Positions 36,589 through 45,946 of a stretch of DNA of 64,000 nt are shown in pieces. The stretch lies in NCBI GenBank assembly GCA_002316385.1, contig DCDL01000050.1, positions 1 through 64,000 of the forward strand, in the 5' to 3' direction. The notes under the pieces were generated by a model. That model was given only the letters and a program-made list of their open reading frames with translations, was not told the DNA's origin and made no database searches. The translations under genes were made by a program, and so were the position numbers. Source of the DNA: Clostridium sp. UBA1056. Its GTDB lineage: Bacteria; Bacillota; Clostridia; Clostridiales; Clostridiaceae. Position 1 is the stretch's first letter. Every line of letters starts with the position of its first letter.

Positions 36589-37590
36589 TTATTTCAGGTT
36601 CATTAATGGACTATAATTTTTATACTTTCTTCTCAAATCTTCGTTTTGTAAATCTAAATAAGCCGCCTCTGTTATAGTTACAAAACTATGACCTAATATT
36701 TTACTCAATATAACTAATGGCATACCACTCAACAAACATCTCCTAGCAAAATTATTTCTTAGTCCATGCGGTGTAATATTTTTATTAATAGAACTTCTTT
36801 TTAGATATATTTTAAAATTTCTTTCAAAATTTGATATAGATAAATTTGTACTTCTCTGTGTGGGAAATAATAATTCATTCTCAACATAGTTGTCCTTAAA
36901 CTTTAGCCATCGCTGAAAAATCTTTGACATTTTATCAGAATAAAAAACAACTCTATCCTTTTTACCTTTATTAATCTCAGCAGGAATTAAAATAGTTCTT
37001 CGCATGATATCGACATCATCAATTGTAAGATTTAATGTTTCATTTAACCTCATTCCAGTATCGAATATTAAGTTAACTATTGTATAATCCCTAAATTCAC
37101 TGTATTTTGTACAATCTATAGATTTAATCAGCTTATTAAATTCTGCATCTGTTAATTGTTCCTTAGCTTTTCTTTCTACTTTAATAGACTTACATTCATG
37201 AATATTACTATTTTTTACAATATTATTATCCTCAAGGTAAGTGAAAAAAGCTTTAATATTTCTAAGATAACTATTCAAGGTACTATTAGATATTGGCTTG
37301 TTAATATCACTCCTCATATCCATATAATTTTTATTAAGAGTATCTATACTGGATGTATAAGAGTATTTTCCTCTTTCTTTTGTAAACTTTAAATATTCTT
37401 CAACTACATTTTTATCAACCTTTTTTATGTCTGTTATCTGCTTCTCCTCTTCCAAGTATTTTGCAAATAGCAATAAAGTTTGAGAATAGGATTTAATAGT
37501 TTTGTTACTTAGATTTTTATAATTACAATATTCTAAGTAGTCAAATATAATATCATTTAATTCTTTAGTTCTCTTCGTAATTCTAGGCAA
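36589..37590 (-). CDS. int: Tyrosine-type site-specific integrase
   Basis: 333 residues from a TTG that follows GGAGG by 10 nt; the ATG at 37626 lies before the ribosome site. The N-terminal SAM-like domain spans about 8-125. Catalytic residues are R181 (DTGMRLNE), a lysine near 208-210, H275xxR278 (HGLRNN), H301 (LGHS) and Y311 (AAYLD). It is XerC/D-like in length. The spo0A 3'-end copy 150 bp upstream is its probable attachment site. Confidence 0.88.
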   Translation of the reverse strand: MPRITKRTKELNDIIFDYLEYCNYKNLSNKTIKSYSQTLLLFAKYLEEEKQITDIKKVDKNVVEEYLKFTKERGKYSYTSSIDTLNKNYMDMRSDINKPISNSTLNSYLRNIKAFFTYLEDNNIVKNSNIHECKSIKVERKAKEQLTDAEFNKLIKSIDCTKYSEFRDYTIVNLIFDTGMRLNETLNLTIDDVDIMRRTILIPAEINKGKKDRVVFYSDKMSKIFQRWLKFKDNYVENELLFPTQRSTNLSISNFERNFKIYLKRSSINKNITPHGLRNNFARRCLLSGMPLVILSKILGHSFVTITEAAYLDLQNEDLRRKYKNYSPLMNLK

Positions 37591-37598
37591 AATAAAAG

Positions 37599-37639
37599 CA
37601 CCTCCATTATATTGATTTCTAACCAATATATTAAAGGTG
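37599..37639 (-). promoter_or_regulatory. Hairpin covering the integrase ribosome binding site
   Basis: On the minus strand CACCT and AATATATTG pair with CAATATAAT and AGGTG, the last being part of the ribosome site GGAGGTG of int. Folding would hide the site and limit integrase synthesis. Seen directly; the regulatory effect is inference. Confidence 0.4.
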
Positions 37640-37739
37640 TTTTAACAATCTGATTAACTGTTATTAAATTGTAAAATTATGAGTGTCGTTTAGTAATTAG
37701 TCGGCTTATCTTTTTCATGAAACACTTGATATCACTATT
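37640..37739. other. Spacer between integrase leader and attachment site
   Basis: AT-rich sequence likely to hold the int promoter and arm-type integrase sites. No gene is seen here or in 37815-37962. Confidence 0.3.
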
Positions 37740-37814
37740 CTAGCCCACTTTATTTTTAAGTCTTAATTTATCTGCTACCATTGCAATAAATTCACTATTA
37801 GTTGGTTTACTCAT
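37740..37814 (-). other. Duplicated 3' end of spo0A, putative attachment site
   Basis: 24 codons and a stop read SKPTNSEFIAMVADKLRLKN and end KVG. This is the C-terminus of Spo0A, the sporulation master regulator, and no more of the gene is present. There is no ribosome site. A 3'-end gene copy beside a tyrosine integrase is the usual mark of an att site that restores the target gene after insertion. Intact spo0A is expected to the right of the window. Confidence 0.8.
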
Positions 37815-37962
37815 ATAAAGCAATACTATCTAAAGCTAGTAATACACTCATTTGTTAAAATATAACAACATATATTTTCTTCTAAATTGATAGGTTTAAG
37901 TAAAAAATATTTATAGGTGTAATCATATAGATTTATTTACATTTTGTCAATATTAACAATAA

Positions 37963-38406
37963 TTAACTTGCCCTTTTTCTAACTGGTCTATAAAGTCGTT
38001 CTTCCCTATCTCCCCTAATATATCTCATTTCTAATGTTTCTCTTTTTATACCAGTAATATTACTCAATTCAGTTAATGTGACACTCTTACCTTCATAATC
38101 TATATAAATAGTACAAACTTTGTTGTTTGCTTGTATATTTTTATTTACCCATCTACAATTATCAGGTTGATAGTTACCATTTACATCAATTCTATCAATA
38201 CTGAACGTTTCCTCATATCCATTAGCATATGCCCAATTATGAAAGTTTAAATAGTTATTTCTCCACTCATCACATACCTTTATACCTCTAGTACCATAAT
38301 TATAATAATCTTTATTATTAGGATTATAACAACGTTGTTTCATCATAACCCATCTTCCATATAACTTAGTCTTTTTGGCTAAGCCATGCTTATTCTTAAT
38401 GTTCAT
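37963..38406 (-). CDS. Phage HNH/AP2-type homing endonuclease-like protein
   Basis: 147 residues. The pattern LYGRWVMMKQRCYNPN, then YGTRGIKVCDEW, FHNWAYANGY and SIDRIDVNGNYQPDNCRW belongs to a widespread phage family related to AP2/HNH homing endonucleases. The C-terminus has a LTELSNITGIKRETLEMR helix-turn-helix. It is a moron-like insertion at the left end of the prophage structural genes. Confidence 0.65.
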   Translation of the reverse strand: MNIKNKHGLAKKTKLYGRWVMMKQRCYNPNNKDYYNYGTRGIKVCDEWRNNYLNFHNWAYANGYEETFSIDRIDVNGNYQPDNCRWVNKNIQANNKVCTIYIDYEGKSVTLTELSNITGIKRETLEMRYIRGDREERLYRPVRKRAS

Positions 38407-38627
38407 AAACCTAGTTCCTCCTAAAAAATTTTCTTCTAAGTATTATCCGAATTAGCTTCCTCTACACGTAAATCAAAAGCTCAAATCAAATCACCAATAA
38501 AATTCAACTTTTAATTAGGTAACCACTAGGTATTTACTTGATTTAAACGCTCTCTTTTAGTTTTAATATTTTTAGAATTTGTTTATTTTATATTAATTTA
38601 CAACTTAATATTTTATCTAAAATCAAA

Positions 38628-38658
38628 AAAGAGAGAGAACTCTCAAGTTTCTCTCTTT
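38628..38658 (-). terminator. Terminator after the GIY-YIG gene
   Basis: AAAGAGAGA pairs with TCTCTCTTT, followed on the minus strand by a T-run. Confidence 0.7.
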
Positions 38659-38688
38659 CACAATTCTTTTTATGAAAATATTTTACTA

Positions 38689-39183
38689 CTAAAAATAACT
38701 TTGTGCTTTAATTTCATCAACATTATCAATATTATCTACCAATACTCCACTTGTGCCTTGTGCAATAGGAGGTGCTCCATAAATCTTAATGTGAGCATTT
38801 ATTAAATCTCTTTCTATTGCTTTTCTTTCATCATTTGTAACATCACCTACATCATATATATCCAATGAAAGCTTAATCCCATTCCAATAATATTTATGTA
38901 ATGTATAATTTATATTTCTTCCCCTTGTACCATATTCACTTGATGCTATATGTTGACTAAACCTTAATCCAGTAGGTTGCTTATGTTTACAACTTTCTCC
39001 AATATACAATACTTTACCCTCTTTATTTGGATATGGTATTTTCGAATCAACTAGACTATAAATATAAATGACATTTACAGATGGTGCAATATAACTACTA
39101 TCAGTTCTGTCTTTCAATTTTTCTAATATATTCCTATTATTATCTGTTTTATATTGAAACTCATAATGATACTTATTGCTCAT
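38689..39183 (-). CDS. GIY-YIG nuclease-like protein
   Basis: 164 residues. VIYIYSLVD and VLYIGES give the GIY-YIG strand pair; a conserved arginine (GLRFSQH) and the glutamate in AIERDLINAH complete the active-site pattern. Likely a mobile endonuclease or a host-attack nuclease. It lies where distal tail genes would be expected. Confidence 0.6.
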   Translation of the reverse strand: MSNKYHYEFQYKTDNNRNILEKLKDRTDSSYIAPSVNVIYIYSLVDSKIPYPNKEGKVLYIGESCKHKQPTGLRFSQHIASSEYGTRGRNINYTLHKYYWNGIKLSLDIYDVGDVTNDERKAIERDLINAHIKIYGAPPIAQGTSGVLVDNIDNVDEIKAQSYF

Positions 39184-39364
39184 GTACCTTCTCCTTCGTA
39201 ACTACATAATAAGCTTGTCTATTTCTTTATTGTTCATCTACATTTTCTGATAAATCACCACCTCTTTTTACTTTCCCATAATTTTCATAATATTATTTTA
39301 GCCTAAATTCATAAAAAAAATAAAGGATATATAACTAAATCAATAGTCATATATCTCTTAACTT

Positions 39365-41998
39365 CTAATATGCTAATCCAGCTAATCTATTATTTCTTCT
39401 ACTTAAATTAGAAATCTCTTTCTCCATAAATTTTGCAGTGCCCTTTGCTATTGTTCTAGCATCAAGATTAATGGTATTTTCAACAACTGTAGTTCTTTCT
39501 GATAATAAAACTTCTAACACCTTAGTAAGAATACTATTTTGCTTATTCATAGAAGTTAATAGCTCACTATTATAAGATTCTACTGTAGCTTTTCCACCTC
39601 TGATAAAATCATTAACACCTTCTGCCCTTGGAGTTCTAGCATTATAATATTGACCACTTAATGCTATATTAGTAAACTCTTGTGCTCCTGAAGTATCTAA
39701 GTTAACTCCTAAGTCTAAACTCTTACCTTCAAATGGATTAATTTTTGATATAAATCCACCTACTTTATCTCCAACACTACCAAGCCAATCAAATAAACTT
39801 TTAATTCTATCAATTACCCATTGAATCGGAGTTAACACAAACTCCATAGCTGATGTTACTGACTCCTTAAAGCTATCCATATAAGGTAGAACTTTATCTA
39901 TAACTCCACCTATAACTACTGATAGAGCATCCCATACTGGCTTCAAAATATTATCCCATACACTTTTAATTCCTTCAAAAACAACACCACAAGTATCTAA
40001 TAATGAAGATATTATTGGTCTTAAAGCATCAATTATTCCTTCTATAACTACTTTGATAATATTCCATAATGGTTTTCCTACATTCTGCCACATAGTATTC
40101 ATTGAATCAATAACTGAGTTGAATACTTCAGCTATTTGTGGTGCATATTCCTTGAACCAATCAACAACCATTCCTACAACTTCAACAATGAATCCAAAAA
40201 TCGGTTTCCCTACTGAATCCCAAATCGTAGCTAATAAATCACATACTATTTGAAATGCAGTTGAAATTCCAGGCATACACTGAGCTATAAAGTTAACAAC
40301 AACCTCTATAAGTTCTCCTATTGATGTAAACAAAGGCTGAATAACTGTATCATATATTGATTGCATAGTCATCCAAATTGAAGCAAACCCTTCTTTTATA
40401 GGATCTAAATTCTCATAGAATGATTGCTTAAGATTAGCAAACGCTTCTTTAATACCTTCAAAGTTTGACTTAACTGCACCCACTAATAATATTATTACTG
40501 CTATAACACCTAGAATAACTCCTATAACTGGTAATATTGAAGCAGTAAAGAAAGCTCCAAATCCTCCAGCAGTTGCAATTGCAGTTGATAATGCTCCAAA
40601 AGCTCCAACAATAGAACCTATTGAAGAAATTAATATTCCTAGTACCACAATGATAGGTGGTATTATCATAGCAATTACTGAAAACATAACCACTGTTTTC
40701 TTTGTCTTTTCATCCATTTTTCCTAACTTAGTCACAAAGTCAGTAAATTTAGAAAGTAAAGGTTCTAAAATAGGTAGTAATACTTCACCAAATATTTTAG
40801 ATAAGTTTTTAAGTGTTGCTTGTAATCTTCTTATACTATTTGCCCATCCATCATTTGTTTTCTCAAAATCTCCTGAAGCAATATTAGTTTTCTCTAAGAA
40901 GTATTGAACCCCCATTAAAGACTTCTCTTCTTGGTCAAGTTCCTTCCAAACCTTTCCTATGCTACTAGCATAATCTTCTAATATTCCAACGTTCATTAGA
41001 ACACCATAGTTATCTGCAACTGCATAGTTTCCTTTTAAAATACTTTGAATATCTTCTTGAACCTTATCTTGATTAGCATTGAAGAATGAAGTTAAATCTG
41101 AACTTCTTTTAACTAATGTATCAGTTAGTTTAGATAATTCTTCTTTTGAAATTTTAGTATTTCCCTGAAGCATTGCTCCAAATGAACTCATTGATTTATA
41201 ATAAGCTTCCTCACTTAAACCATGAGAATTTACTAATTCATTATTATAGCCAACTAATTTCTTAGTAGCATCACCATAAATAGATTCAAGTACATTTAGG
41301 CTTTCACCTATGTTAGAAAAAGAGTCTACACCTGCACTTGCCACACCTAATAATGGTGCAGTTACTGCTAAAGTTAATTTAGTACCAAAACCTTTGAGTT
41401 TATCTCCTACTGAGCTAATTTTACTTCCTACATCTGAAAGCTTTTGACCAACCTTATCAAAACTCATAGTTTTCAATGATTGTTCTGTATCTTCTATTTC
41501 TGCTTTAAACTTTCTCATATCAGCTTCAGTATTATTAAGCTCAGTTCCTAAATTAACCAATTTATTATCTGCTGAAATTACTGCTCTTTCTTTAGCTTGT
41601 AAACTTTTTTCTGCTTCCTTTAATTCTTTTGATAAAGATTTTACTTCTTTAGAGTTTTCTCCATAAGTAGCTTTTGCTTTCTCAAGATCTGAAGCTAAAC
41701 TAGCAACTTTCTGCTTTTGATTTTCATAAGCCTGATTGCTTGTTTTTAATACTTCTTCAGCTTCTTTCATTTGCTTCTTGAGTATTTCTACTTTTTGTGA
41801 TTGATCTTTTAATTGTTCGCCTAATGAAGATATTTTAGCCTTAGCTCCTTCAGTAGTCTTTTCAAAATCTTTAATACCTGCACCAGCTTTATCAAACTCA
41901 CTTTTAGTATTTTTGATATTAACATTTAAGCTTTTTAATTGACTTTCTGCCGATCCAACATTAATTCCTATTTTTACTTCTAACTCTCTACTTGCCAT
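39365..41998 (-). CDS. Phage tail tape measure protein
   Basis: 877 residues. The N-terminal 190 residues are coiled coil; about 200-400 match the conserved tape measure region (FGTKLTLAVTAPLLG, NIGESLNVLESIYGD). Membrane-like segments lie near 435-510, and repeated WxxxxxPxxx-type helices follow (IWDSVGKPIFGFIVEVV; MWQNVGKPLWNIIKVV). It sets tail length in a siphovirus tail of modest size. It is followed on the left by nuclease genes instead of distal tail and baseplate genes. Confidence 0.88.
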   Translation of the reverse strand: MASRELEVKIGINVGSAESQLKSLNVNIKNTKSEFDKAGAGIKDFEKTTEGAKAKISSLGEQLKDQSQKVEILKKQMKEAEEVLKTSNQAYENQKQKVASLASDLEKAKATYGENSKEVKSLSKELKEAEKSLQAKERAVISADNKLVNLGTELNNTEADMRKFKAEIEDTEQSLKTMSFDKVGQKLSDVGSKISSVGDKLKGFGTKLTLAVTAPLLGVASAGVDSFSNIGESLNVLESIYGDATKKLVGYNNELVNSHGLSEEAYYKSMSSFGAMLQGNTKISKEELSKLTDTLVKRSSDLTSFFNANQDKVQEDIQSILKGNYAVADNYGVLMNVGILEDYASSIGKVWKELDQEEKSLMGVQYFLEKTNIASGDFEKTNDGWANSIRRLQATLKNLSKIFGEVLLPILEPLLSKFTDFVTKLGKMDEKTKKTVVMFSVIAMIIPPIIVVLGILISSIGSIVGAFGALSTAIATAGGFGAFFTASILPVIGVILGVIAVIILLVGAVKSNFEGIKEAFANLKQSFYENLDPIKEGFASIWMTMQSIYDTVIQPLFTSIGELIEVVVNFIAQCMPGISTAFQIVCDLLATIWDSVGKPIFGFIVEVVGMVVDWFKEYAPQIAEVFNSVIDSMNTMWQNVGKPLWNIIKVVIEGIIDALRPIISSLLDTCGVVFEGIKSVWDNILKPVWDALSVVIGGVIDKVLPYMDSFKESVTSAMEFVLTPIQWVIDRIKSLFDWLGSVGDKVGGFISKINPFEGKSLDLGVNLDTSGAQEFTNIALSGQYYNARTPRAEGVNDFIRGGKATVESYNSELLTSMNKQNSILTKVLEVLLSERTTVVENTINLDARTIAKGTAKFMEKEISNLSRRNNRLAGLAY

Positions 41999-42076
41999 TT
42001 GCTTTTATCTCCTTTCTTTTGAATAAAAAAATAAGGGAAAAAGCTTCATTGATAGAAACCTCTCCCCTTTTTATAG

Positions 42077-42642
42077 TTAATCTAAAACTGCAAAAACTTG
42101 GCTATTTTCAGCATTGTTCTTCCTATTTGTTTCTTTATTTTCAATTCTATTTCTAGCATCAGGATTGTTAATTTTCATATGAATATTAATCTGCTTCATA
42201 AGATGTTTTAGACTGGAATTATAAAATTGTTCCTCACTCATATTAAATATCACTGTACAGATGTAGAATAGATAATCTAAATCTATATCCTCTTGACTAG
42301 AATTATCTACTTTTTTTCAGTTTCATTTGTAGCTTCAGGCATATTTAATCCTAGAACCTCAACTAATATTGGTGTGAACATTTCAATCACTGCTAATGGA
42401 TTATACTGTTCAAAGAATTTAACTCCTACTGGATTACTCTTCTCACTCTTTCTAACAATAGAACCTAATAGCTTTATAATAGTTTCTTCATCCATATCTC
42501 CAACTTTTTGAATATCTTGTAAGAATGAAGATTTATTTTCTTTTTTATAGTGTGCAACTGTCCTAATATCCACGCTTGCTACGTAATCTTCTTCACCTAT
42601 TTCTAATTCTAAAACCACTTTATTTAAGTTAAAACTTGACAT
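42077..42642 (-). CDS. Tail assembly chaperone, frameshifted long form (GT)
   Basis: A -1 slip at A-AAA-AAG (42310-42316), one codon before the stop of the short form, continues into a frame of 77 residues: VDNSSQEDIDLDYLFYI and so on, ending FAVLD, stop at 42077. The fused protein has 188 residues. Short and long forms made by frameshifting act together on the tape measure, encoded next; this is known for lambda G/GT and analogues. The downstream frame has no start of its own. Confidence 0.8.
42307..42642 (-). CDS. Tail assembly chaperone, short form (G)
   Basis: 111 residues in the gene position between major tail protein and tape measure. The sequence (LNKVVLELEIGEEDYVASVD, ending MPEATNETEKK) fits Gram-positive gpG-like chaperones. 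GGAG precedes ATG. The slippery A-AAA-AAG directly before the TAG stop allows the long form. Confidence 0.8.
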   Translation of the reverse strand: MSSFNLNKVVLELEIGEEDYVASVDIRTVAHYKKENKSSFLQDIQKVGDMDEETIIKLLGSIVRKSEKSNPVGVKFFEQYNPLAVIEMFTPILVEVLGLNMPEATNETEKK

Positions 42643-42729
42643 ACTCTTTTTATCTCCTTTATCTAATTATTTTAAAAATGAAGAACTACCCAATAAGAGT
42701 AGTTCTTTTAAGGTTTAATTATTTACTTT

Positions 42730-43323
42730 TTATACCGTTGGTGTTGATGAAAAAGTTCCATCAGGTAATAATACACCAGTAAAGAACTTATCAAATGCTT
42801 GATCAAATTGTGTATCAGTACCACTAGGAATATGATTTTGATCCATTACTATATCAAACTTACCATCTATAGCTCTTGGTTTAGCCTTTCCAACTAATTT
42901 AATTGTCTTTTCTTCTACAGAATCTGTTTTAGTTGTAGCTTCTGTTTCATTCTTGCTTAAAATTACTTCATATAAACATCTTCTTATTGGTTTATCAAGA
43001 GTACTTAACTCATAAATAAATGCAATTGTAGCTTGTGAATCTGAAGATCCAGTAACTAATCCACCTACTGAATTTACTTCTTTACCACATAGTAAAGCTT
43101 CTATAGACGGTTCTAAATATGCCATCTCAATTTCTATCGACATAGCAGTTAAAGCATTTCCATAGTAATCCATGATATCATCACTATAGAAAGCTATTTC
43201 ACTATTTTCGTTTGTAGTCTTAACCAATTTCGCCCCCATTAGCTTGATAGGTGTTTCATAGCTTCCATCAGCCTTTAATCTTGCAATATGGATATTTTTT
43301 AAACCAACTATTCTATTAGCCAT
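42730..43323 (-). CDS. Phage major tail protein
   Basis: 197 residues. It starts NRIVGLKNIHIARLKADGSYE and has ALLCGKEV and IPSGTDTQF segments of the phi13-type major tail tube family. Position after the connector genes and before the chaperone supports it. The protein polymerises into the tail tube. Confidence 0.85.
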   Translation of the reverse strand: MANRIVGLKNIHIARLKADGSYETPIKLMGAKLVKTTNENSEIAFYSDDIMDYYGNALTAMSIEIEMAYLEPSIEALLCGKEVNSVGGLVTGSSDSQATIAFIYELSTLDKPIRRCLYEVILSKNETEATTKTDSVEEKTIKLVGKAKPRAIDGKFDIVMDQNHIPSGTDTQFDQAFDKFFTGVLLPDGTFSSTPTV

Positions 43324-43339
43324 AAATTTTTACCTCTTT

Positions 43340-43666
43340 CTAATTATTATTTTGAACATAATAAAAAGTGAAGGCTAATTGATTAAGTCCTAACTCTTTG
43401 CTTCTATAAGCTGGAGCTATATATCCTAATCTAAAACCTTCACTTTTCATTAACTGTTTTATTAAATTTTTATTCTTGTTTAACCCTGATTCACAATATA
43501 GATTTACATAAATTGTATAGTTTTCAATATCTGCTACATCATCTGAGTAAAACTCATTTTTTTCTGAATATTTATATACTATGCAATTCTTTATTGTTTC
43601 AGGTCGCTCTAGTGCATATACTGGCAATCCAGTATCTTCTAAAACTCTTATTAATTTTTCTTCCAT
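43340..43666 (-). CDS. Tail completion/terminator protein
   Basis: About 108 residues. LIRVLEDTGLPVYALERPE and IYVNLYCES are typical of tail terminator (gp17/DUF806-like) proteins that join tail to head. AAGGTG lies 6 nt before the ATG at 43666; a GTG at 43675 is the alternative. Confidence 0.7.
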   Translation of the reverse strand: MEEKLIRVLEDTGLPVYALERPETIKNCIVYKYSEKNEFYSDDVADIENYTIYVNLYCESGLNKNKNLIKQLMKSEGFRLGYIAPAYRSKELGLNQLAFTFYYVQNNN

Positions 43667-43676
43667 AAGTATCACC

Positions 43677-44096
43677 TTATTTCAATATCTTATCTAATTC
43701 TACTAAGACATTTTTTTCTAAACTACTTAATACAACTGCTTCTGATGCTTTAGTTGCTTCATCCATCCATCCAGTATGTGGAGTTATTTTTTTACCACTT
43801 TTGTGCTCGTACCCATAGTGATGGAAATAAAGATGTTTAGTAGCTTCCCAATTGGTCTTATCAATACCAATTCCACCCCATATAGAACCTGACTTGTATT
43901 TCTTAATCTTCCCTACTTTAAGTTTTTCAGCTCCATTAGTTGAACCATCTTTAGCTTTAGGAGCTTTAGATTGTACTATTTTCAACCCTTCTTTAAGTGA
44001 GTTCTTAAATGCAGTAATACTAATTTTTTTCCCCACGTCACCTAATGAATCTATTGTTCTCTGAATATCTTCCCATCCATTAAAATCTAAGCTCAT
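43677..44096 (-). CDS. HK97 gp10-like head-tail protein
   Basis: 139 residues. FKNSLKEGLKIVQSKAPK and the HHYGYEHKSGKKITPHTGWM segment are diagnostic of the HK97-gp10 family. It acts in head completion or tail joining. Its stop lies 10 nt before the preferred start of the tail completion gene. Confidence 0.8.
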   Translation of the reverse strand: MSLDFNGWEDIQRTIDSLGDVGKKISITAFKNSLKEGLKIVQSKAPKAKDGSTNGAEKLKVGKIKKYKSGSIWGGIGIDKTNWEATKHLYFHHYGYEHKSGKKITPHTGWMDEATKASEAVVLSSLEKNVLVELDKILK

Positions 44097-44428
44097 TATT
44101 CCATCAGCTCCATCTTTAATTCATAGTATCTATTCATTTCTTCAATATTGTTAACATATGTAATGTTATACTTTTGATCATTAAACAATACAACATCATT
44201 TTGCTTTATAGGTTTACTTCTTACTACCCTAAGATGAACTCTCTTCTCTTGTTTGTAGATAGTTCCTTCACCAATTCTAAGCTCATTACCTCTAACATTA
44301 GTAATCTTTGCTTTAGTAGTAAATATCTCTGTAAGCTTCTCCACTGGTATATTATCTTCATCCCTCTCTATAGTAGGTCTTAGTATTTTTATCTTATGTC
44401 TAAACTCACCAGCACTTATTGAAATCAT
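44096..44428 (-). CDS. Head-tail adaptor (SPP1 gp16-like head closure protein)
   Basis: 110 residues. ISAGEFRHKIKILRPTIERDED and VHLRVVRSKPIKQNDVVLFNDQKYNI match the head-closure family, a small beta-barrel sealing the portal channel. It overlaps the gp10-like gene by one base. Confidence 0.82.
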   Translation of the reverse strand: MISISAGEFRHKIKILRPTIERDEDNIPVEKLTEIFTTKAKITNVRGNELRIGEGTIYKQEKRVHLRVVRSKPIKQNDVVLFNDQKYNITYVNNIEEMNRYYELKMELME

Positions 44429-44440
44429 AGTAAGTACCTC

Positions 44441-44731
44441 CTATAAGTAGTTAACTGAATACATATCTAATATACTAGTTAGAATTAAGTTAGCTTTATA
44501 TTGTAAGTTCTGTTGTCCTCTATTGTCATATAAATCACTCACAATAAGAAATAGAGCTACTTTAAAAGATTCTCTCTTTTCTTGAATCTGCTCTAAAGTT
44601 AATCCAGTATAGTCTTTGATATAATTGTTAGCAAAATTAACAAATGTCTTTATTAAAATATCATCATCATCATGGAATACATTTAAGAACTCTTTTAGTT
44701 CCTGAATATCATCAATAATTAAAGTGTTCAT
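44441..44731 (-). CDS. Head-tail connector (gp6-like)
   Basis: 96 residues, all helical: LKEFLNVFHDDDDILIKTFVN, YIKDYTGLTLEQ and ALFLIVSDLYDNRG. This is the DNA-packaging/connector pattern placed after the capsid gene. It attaches under the portal ring. Confidence 0.8.
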   Translation of the reverse strand: MNTLIIDDIQELKEFLNVFHDDDDILIKTFVNFANNYIKDYTGLTLEQIQEKRESFKVALFLIVSDLYDNRGQQNLQYKANLILTSILDMYSVNYL

Positions 44732-44800
44732 AAAAACCTCCTTCTTATAGGTAAAAATGGGGGATAACCTCCCCCCATGAATTAACTATTTTCTAGCTCT

Positions 44801-45874
44801 TTAGGCAGAAACTAATTTACCTACTAATTGTTCATTTACTATTGCACCATCAAAGTAAGCACTTGCATGGATTCCAGTTTGACCTTGAGCTAAGTAAACC
44901 TCTCTCATTAAAGTGATGTTGATGTTTTGTGGTATTTTAACTGCGTATCCTTCTGCTACATTAGCAAATATAGCAACTTCTTTTCCTTCCATTGCATCAA
45001 CCGTAAATACTCTCTTACCAAATAAAGTCATACCTAGTTCACCAGCTAGTCCACTAAATGATAATAATCCTTTAGCTAAAGCTTCTGATTGAATCTTTGT
45101 TAATGTGGATGGAGCTAAAATAAAGCATCCTTTGTCTGCTTTATGAACTGGTACTTTATTCATTAAAGCTACTAAGTCAACTAAAGCAACTTCAGCTCCA
45201 GCCATAACAACTGTGTTAGTTGTGTTTGCTAATCCTTCAACCTTATCTTGAACACCCATAACTAATGTATCATTTATAAACTTAGCTAATTCTGCTGAAA
45301 CTATTGCAATTACTTCATCTACAACATCAACACTTGAATCTAATAATAATTGGTTAGAAATTTTAGTTAATACTCTAACTCCATTAGATTTTAAAGTTTT
45401 AGTTTTTAATACTACATTCGTATCTGTTGAAGCAGATAATTCATCAACAAAACCTACTGTTAATGCACCATCTTGAATATTAATTGTTAGATCTCCAACA
45501 ACATTATAGATTTTAGCCATTTCAGCTAAAGGAGCTTGATTGTACACTTCTTTAACTATGTCTTGTGCGATTGTAGTTGGAACTAATCCAGCATTTCCAG
45601 CAACTGATAATCCTCTTACTACTTGTTCAAATTCTCTTCTTTCAAATTCCCTTTTCTCCATAACTTTTGTTACCTCAACTTTCTCAACTTTTGTTAAATT
45701 TCTTGATTCTTGTTTAGCTTCAATAGTCTTGTTTAATCCTTCTATCTCAGCTTTTATTTCTGAAACTCTAGCAGATTCTTGTTCATTAAAAGCTCTAACT
45801 TCAGTTTCAGCAGTGTTTAATAAACCTTCCATCTCTTCGATTAATAAATCTCTTTGTTCTATAAGTGCTTTCAT
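44801..45874 (-). CDS. HK97-fold major capsid protein
   Basis: 357 residues. Residues 1-75 form a coiled-coil delta domain expected to be removed by the protease. GLVPTTIAQDIVKEVYNQAPL begins the HK97 fold, with FGKRVFTVDAM near 285. GGAGG precedes ATG. Several hundred copies build the head. Confidence 0.9.
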   Translation of the reverse strand: MKALIEQRDLLIEEMEGLLNTAETEVRAFNEQESARVSEIKAEIEGLNKTIEAKQESRNLTKVEKVEVTKVMEKREFERREFEQVVRGLSVAGNAGLVPTTIAQDIVKEVYNQAPLAEMAKIYNVVGDLTINIQDGALTVGFVDELSASTDTNVVLKTKTLKSNGVRVLTKISNQLLLDSSVDVVDEVIAIVSAELAKFINDTLVMGVQDKVEGLANTTNTVVMAGAEVALVDLVALMNKVPVHKADKGCFILAPSTLTKIQSEALAKGLLSFSGLAGELGMTLFGKRVFTVDAMEGKEVAIFANVAEGYAVKIPQNINITLMREVYLAQGQTGIHASAYFDGAIVNEQLVGKLVSA

Positions 45875-45946
45875 AGCTACCTCCGTAAATTTCTAAAATT
45901 TTGCATATAAAAAGAACTCACAACATTTCTTGTTATGAGTTCTTAA

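Noticed and set aside
42061..42306. Separate gene between tail chaperone and tape measure
   Set aside because: The frame has no start or ribosome site and joins the chaperone exactly at A-AAA-AAG, so it is the frameshift extension.
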